Assembly (NCBI GenBank): GCA_009785395.1 | Contig: WQWK01000142.1 | Span: 1-5,766 of the forward strand | Direction of reading: 5' to 3' | From: Conexibacteraceae bacterium | Lineage (GTDB): Bacteria; Actinomycetota; Thermoleophilia; Solirubrobacterales; Solirubrobacteraceae | Length of the DNA: 5,766 bases | In this document: positions 4,816 to 5,766 of the stretch, piece by piece | How positions within the stretch are numbered: the first letter of the stretch is position 1 | How the letters are laid out: the number at the start of each line of letters is the position of its first letter | Translations under genes and position numbers: made by a program | The notes under the pieces: model-generated | The model's database searches: none | What the model was told of the DNA's origin: nothing | What the model saw: only the letters and a program-made list of their open reading frames with translations

Positions 4816-5766
4816 ATGACCATCCGCGAGGTGGCGGAGCTCGCGGGGGTCTCCGTCGCCACCGCATCCCGCGCGCTGAACGGGCGCGGTGATGTGGCCA
4901 GCGACACGCGACTCGCCGTCCAGCGTGTGGCACGAGCCCACGGCTACGAGACCCGCTCGGGGGCGGCCCGCGCGCACCCAGGCCCCGGAGATGGAGCGCG
5001 CTGGACAGGGATCGTCGGTGTGACGATGCCGTACGCGAGCCCGGCGTTCTTCGCCAACATCCTCGGGGGCGCGGTCGAGGCGCTCGCCGAGCGAGACATG
5101 CGCGCCCTCGTGTGCCCGACGGGACACCAGCACCGGAACGAGATCTCGTTGATCGAGGAACTCGTGCGCGAGGAGACCGACGGGGCCGTGCTCGTGATGC
5201 CGGAGGAGTCGCCCGAGGAGCTGCGAGCACTGAAGCGGCAGGGCTTTCCGTTCGTCGTGGTCGACCCCCTGCACGAGCTCGACGAGGACATCCCGGTGAT
5301 CTCGACCGCCAACACCTCCGGGGCGCACCAGGCGACCACGCACCTGTTGGAGCTCGGGCATCGCCGCATCGGAGTGGTCACCGGGCCGGCCGGCGTGCTT
5401 GCCAGCCAGCGGCGGCTGATGGGCTACCACGCGGCGCTGGTCGCCGCGGGCGTCATACCCGACGCAGCGCTGGAGGTCGAGGGGGACTTCCTCGCCGGCG
5501 GCGGTGCGGCAGGGGCTGAGCGGCTGCTGGACCTGCCCGAGGCCCCCACCGCGATTCTGGCCTTCAACGACAGCATGGCCGTCGGCACCCTGCAGGCCGC
5601 CCGCGCCCGCGGACTGCGCGTACCCGAGGACCTCTCGGTCGTCGGCTTCGACGACACGATCGAAGCCGAGATCGCCTATCCCCCGCTGACGACCGTCAGG
5701 CAGCCGCTCAAGGAGCTGGGAAGCATGGCCGTGAACCTGCTCTCGCGACTGCTGGCGGGCCAATGG
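4816..5766 (+). CDS. LacI/GalR-family transcriptional regulator, C-terminus cut off by window edge
   Basis: The frame is open to the right edge (317 codons, no stop); the family is usually about 330-345 residues, so roughly 20-30 are missing. Residues 1-23 are the LacI helix-turn-helix (TIREVAELAGVSVATASRAL), with Val14-Ala15 at the specificity positions as in GalR-like members. Residues 64-317 are the periplasmic-binding-protein-like effector domain: IVGVTMP (66-72), HLLELGHRRIGVVTGP (176-191), FNDSMAVG (250-257), VVGFDD (275-280) and PLTTVRQP (290-297). The effector is presumably a small catabolite of the neighbouring pathway and need not be a sugar. The start at ATG 4816 is chosen because AGGAG (4807-4811) lies 4 nt upstream and LacI proteins normally begin right at the HTH. 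An in-frame GTG at 4747 would add a 23-residue Ala/Pro-rich leader and lacks a good ribosome site. It is divergent from the aldehyde dehydrogenase operon and probably binds the operator at 4687-4702. The hinge (44-55) departs from the family pattern. Confidence 0.93.
   Translation, partial: MTIREVAELAGVSVATASRALNGRGDVASDTRLAVQRVARAHGYETRSGAARAHPGPGDGARWTGIVGVTMPYASPAFFANILGGAVEALAERDMRALVCPTGHQHRNEISLIEELVREETDGAVLVMPEESPEELRALKRQGFPFVVVDPLHELDEDIPVISTANTSGAHQATTHLLELGHRRIGVVTGPAGVLASQRRLMGYHAALVAAGVIPDAALEVEGDFLAGGGAAGAERLLDLPEAPTAILAFNDSMAVGTLQAARARGLRVPEDLSVVGFDDTIEAEIAYPPLTTVRQPLKELGSMAVNLLSRLLAGQW

Noticed and set aside
4453..5763. Minus-strand open frame of 436 codons over the LacI gene and dehydrogenase start
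   Set aside because: It is antisense to a clear LacI-family protein and out of frame with the dehydrogenase. Composition is Arg/Gly-rich, with no motifs.

Overview
The window is about 5.8 kb of very GC-rich, almost fully coding DNA. The Ala/Arg/Gly/Val-rich proteins, strong G/C preference at third codon positions, GGAGG-like ribosome sites, GC-rich antisense pseudo-ORFs and gene families suggest a high-GC Actinomycetota genome. A soil lineage such as Solirubrobacterales is possible, but no marker gene fixes the taxon. I see no RNA gene, CRISPR array, insertion sequence, integrase or phage gene.

Layout from left to right. (1) 1-1486, minus strand: the N-terminal 495 residues of a secreted subtilase-superfamily protease that runs off the left edge. 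Its active-site motifs look more like sedolisins (Glu/Asp/Ser with an oxyanion Asp) than classical subtilisins. (2) 1487-1639: a divergent intergenic region with two 19-bp pseudo-palindromic sites facing each other (1580-1598 and 1604-1622), ending just before the ribosome-binding site of the next gene. This looks like a double repressor operator. (3) 1640-2092, plus strand: a small four-helix membrane protein of unknown function. Its 3' end overlaps the convergent next gene by 55 bp. (4) 4672 down to 2038, minus strand: a probable two-gene catabolic operon, an NAD(P)-dependent aldehyde dehydrogenase followed by an alpha/beta hydrolase resembling the 2,6-dihydropseudooxynicotine hydrolase/DUF1100-type group. 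(5) 4673-4815: a second divergent intergenic region with a near-perfect LacI-family operator (4687-4702). (6) 4816-5766, plus strand: a LacI/GalR-family regulator cut off by the right edge.

The right half reads as a self-contained local regulon. A LacI-type repressor is divergent from an aldehyde dehydrogenase-hydrolase operon, and its likely operator lies just upstream of the dehydrogenase ribosome site. That operator also argues that the dehydrogenase starts at the ATG at 4672 and not at the upstream GTG at 4720. The left half is a second divergent pair (secreted protease and membrane protein) with a different operator type whose regulator is not in the window. I found no clear evidence of a wholly new multi-gene system. 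The most unusual points are the sedolisin-like catalytic residues of the protease, the mirrored double operator, and the non-canonical hinge of the LacI regulator.
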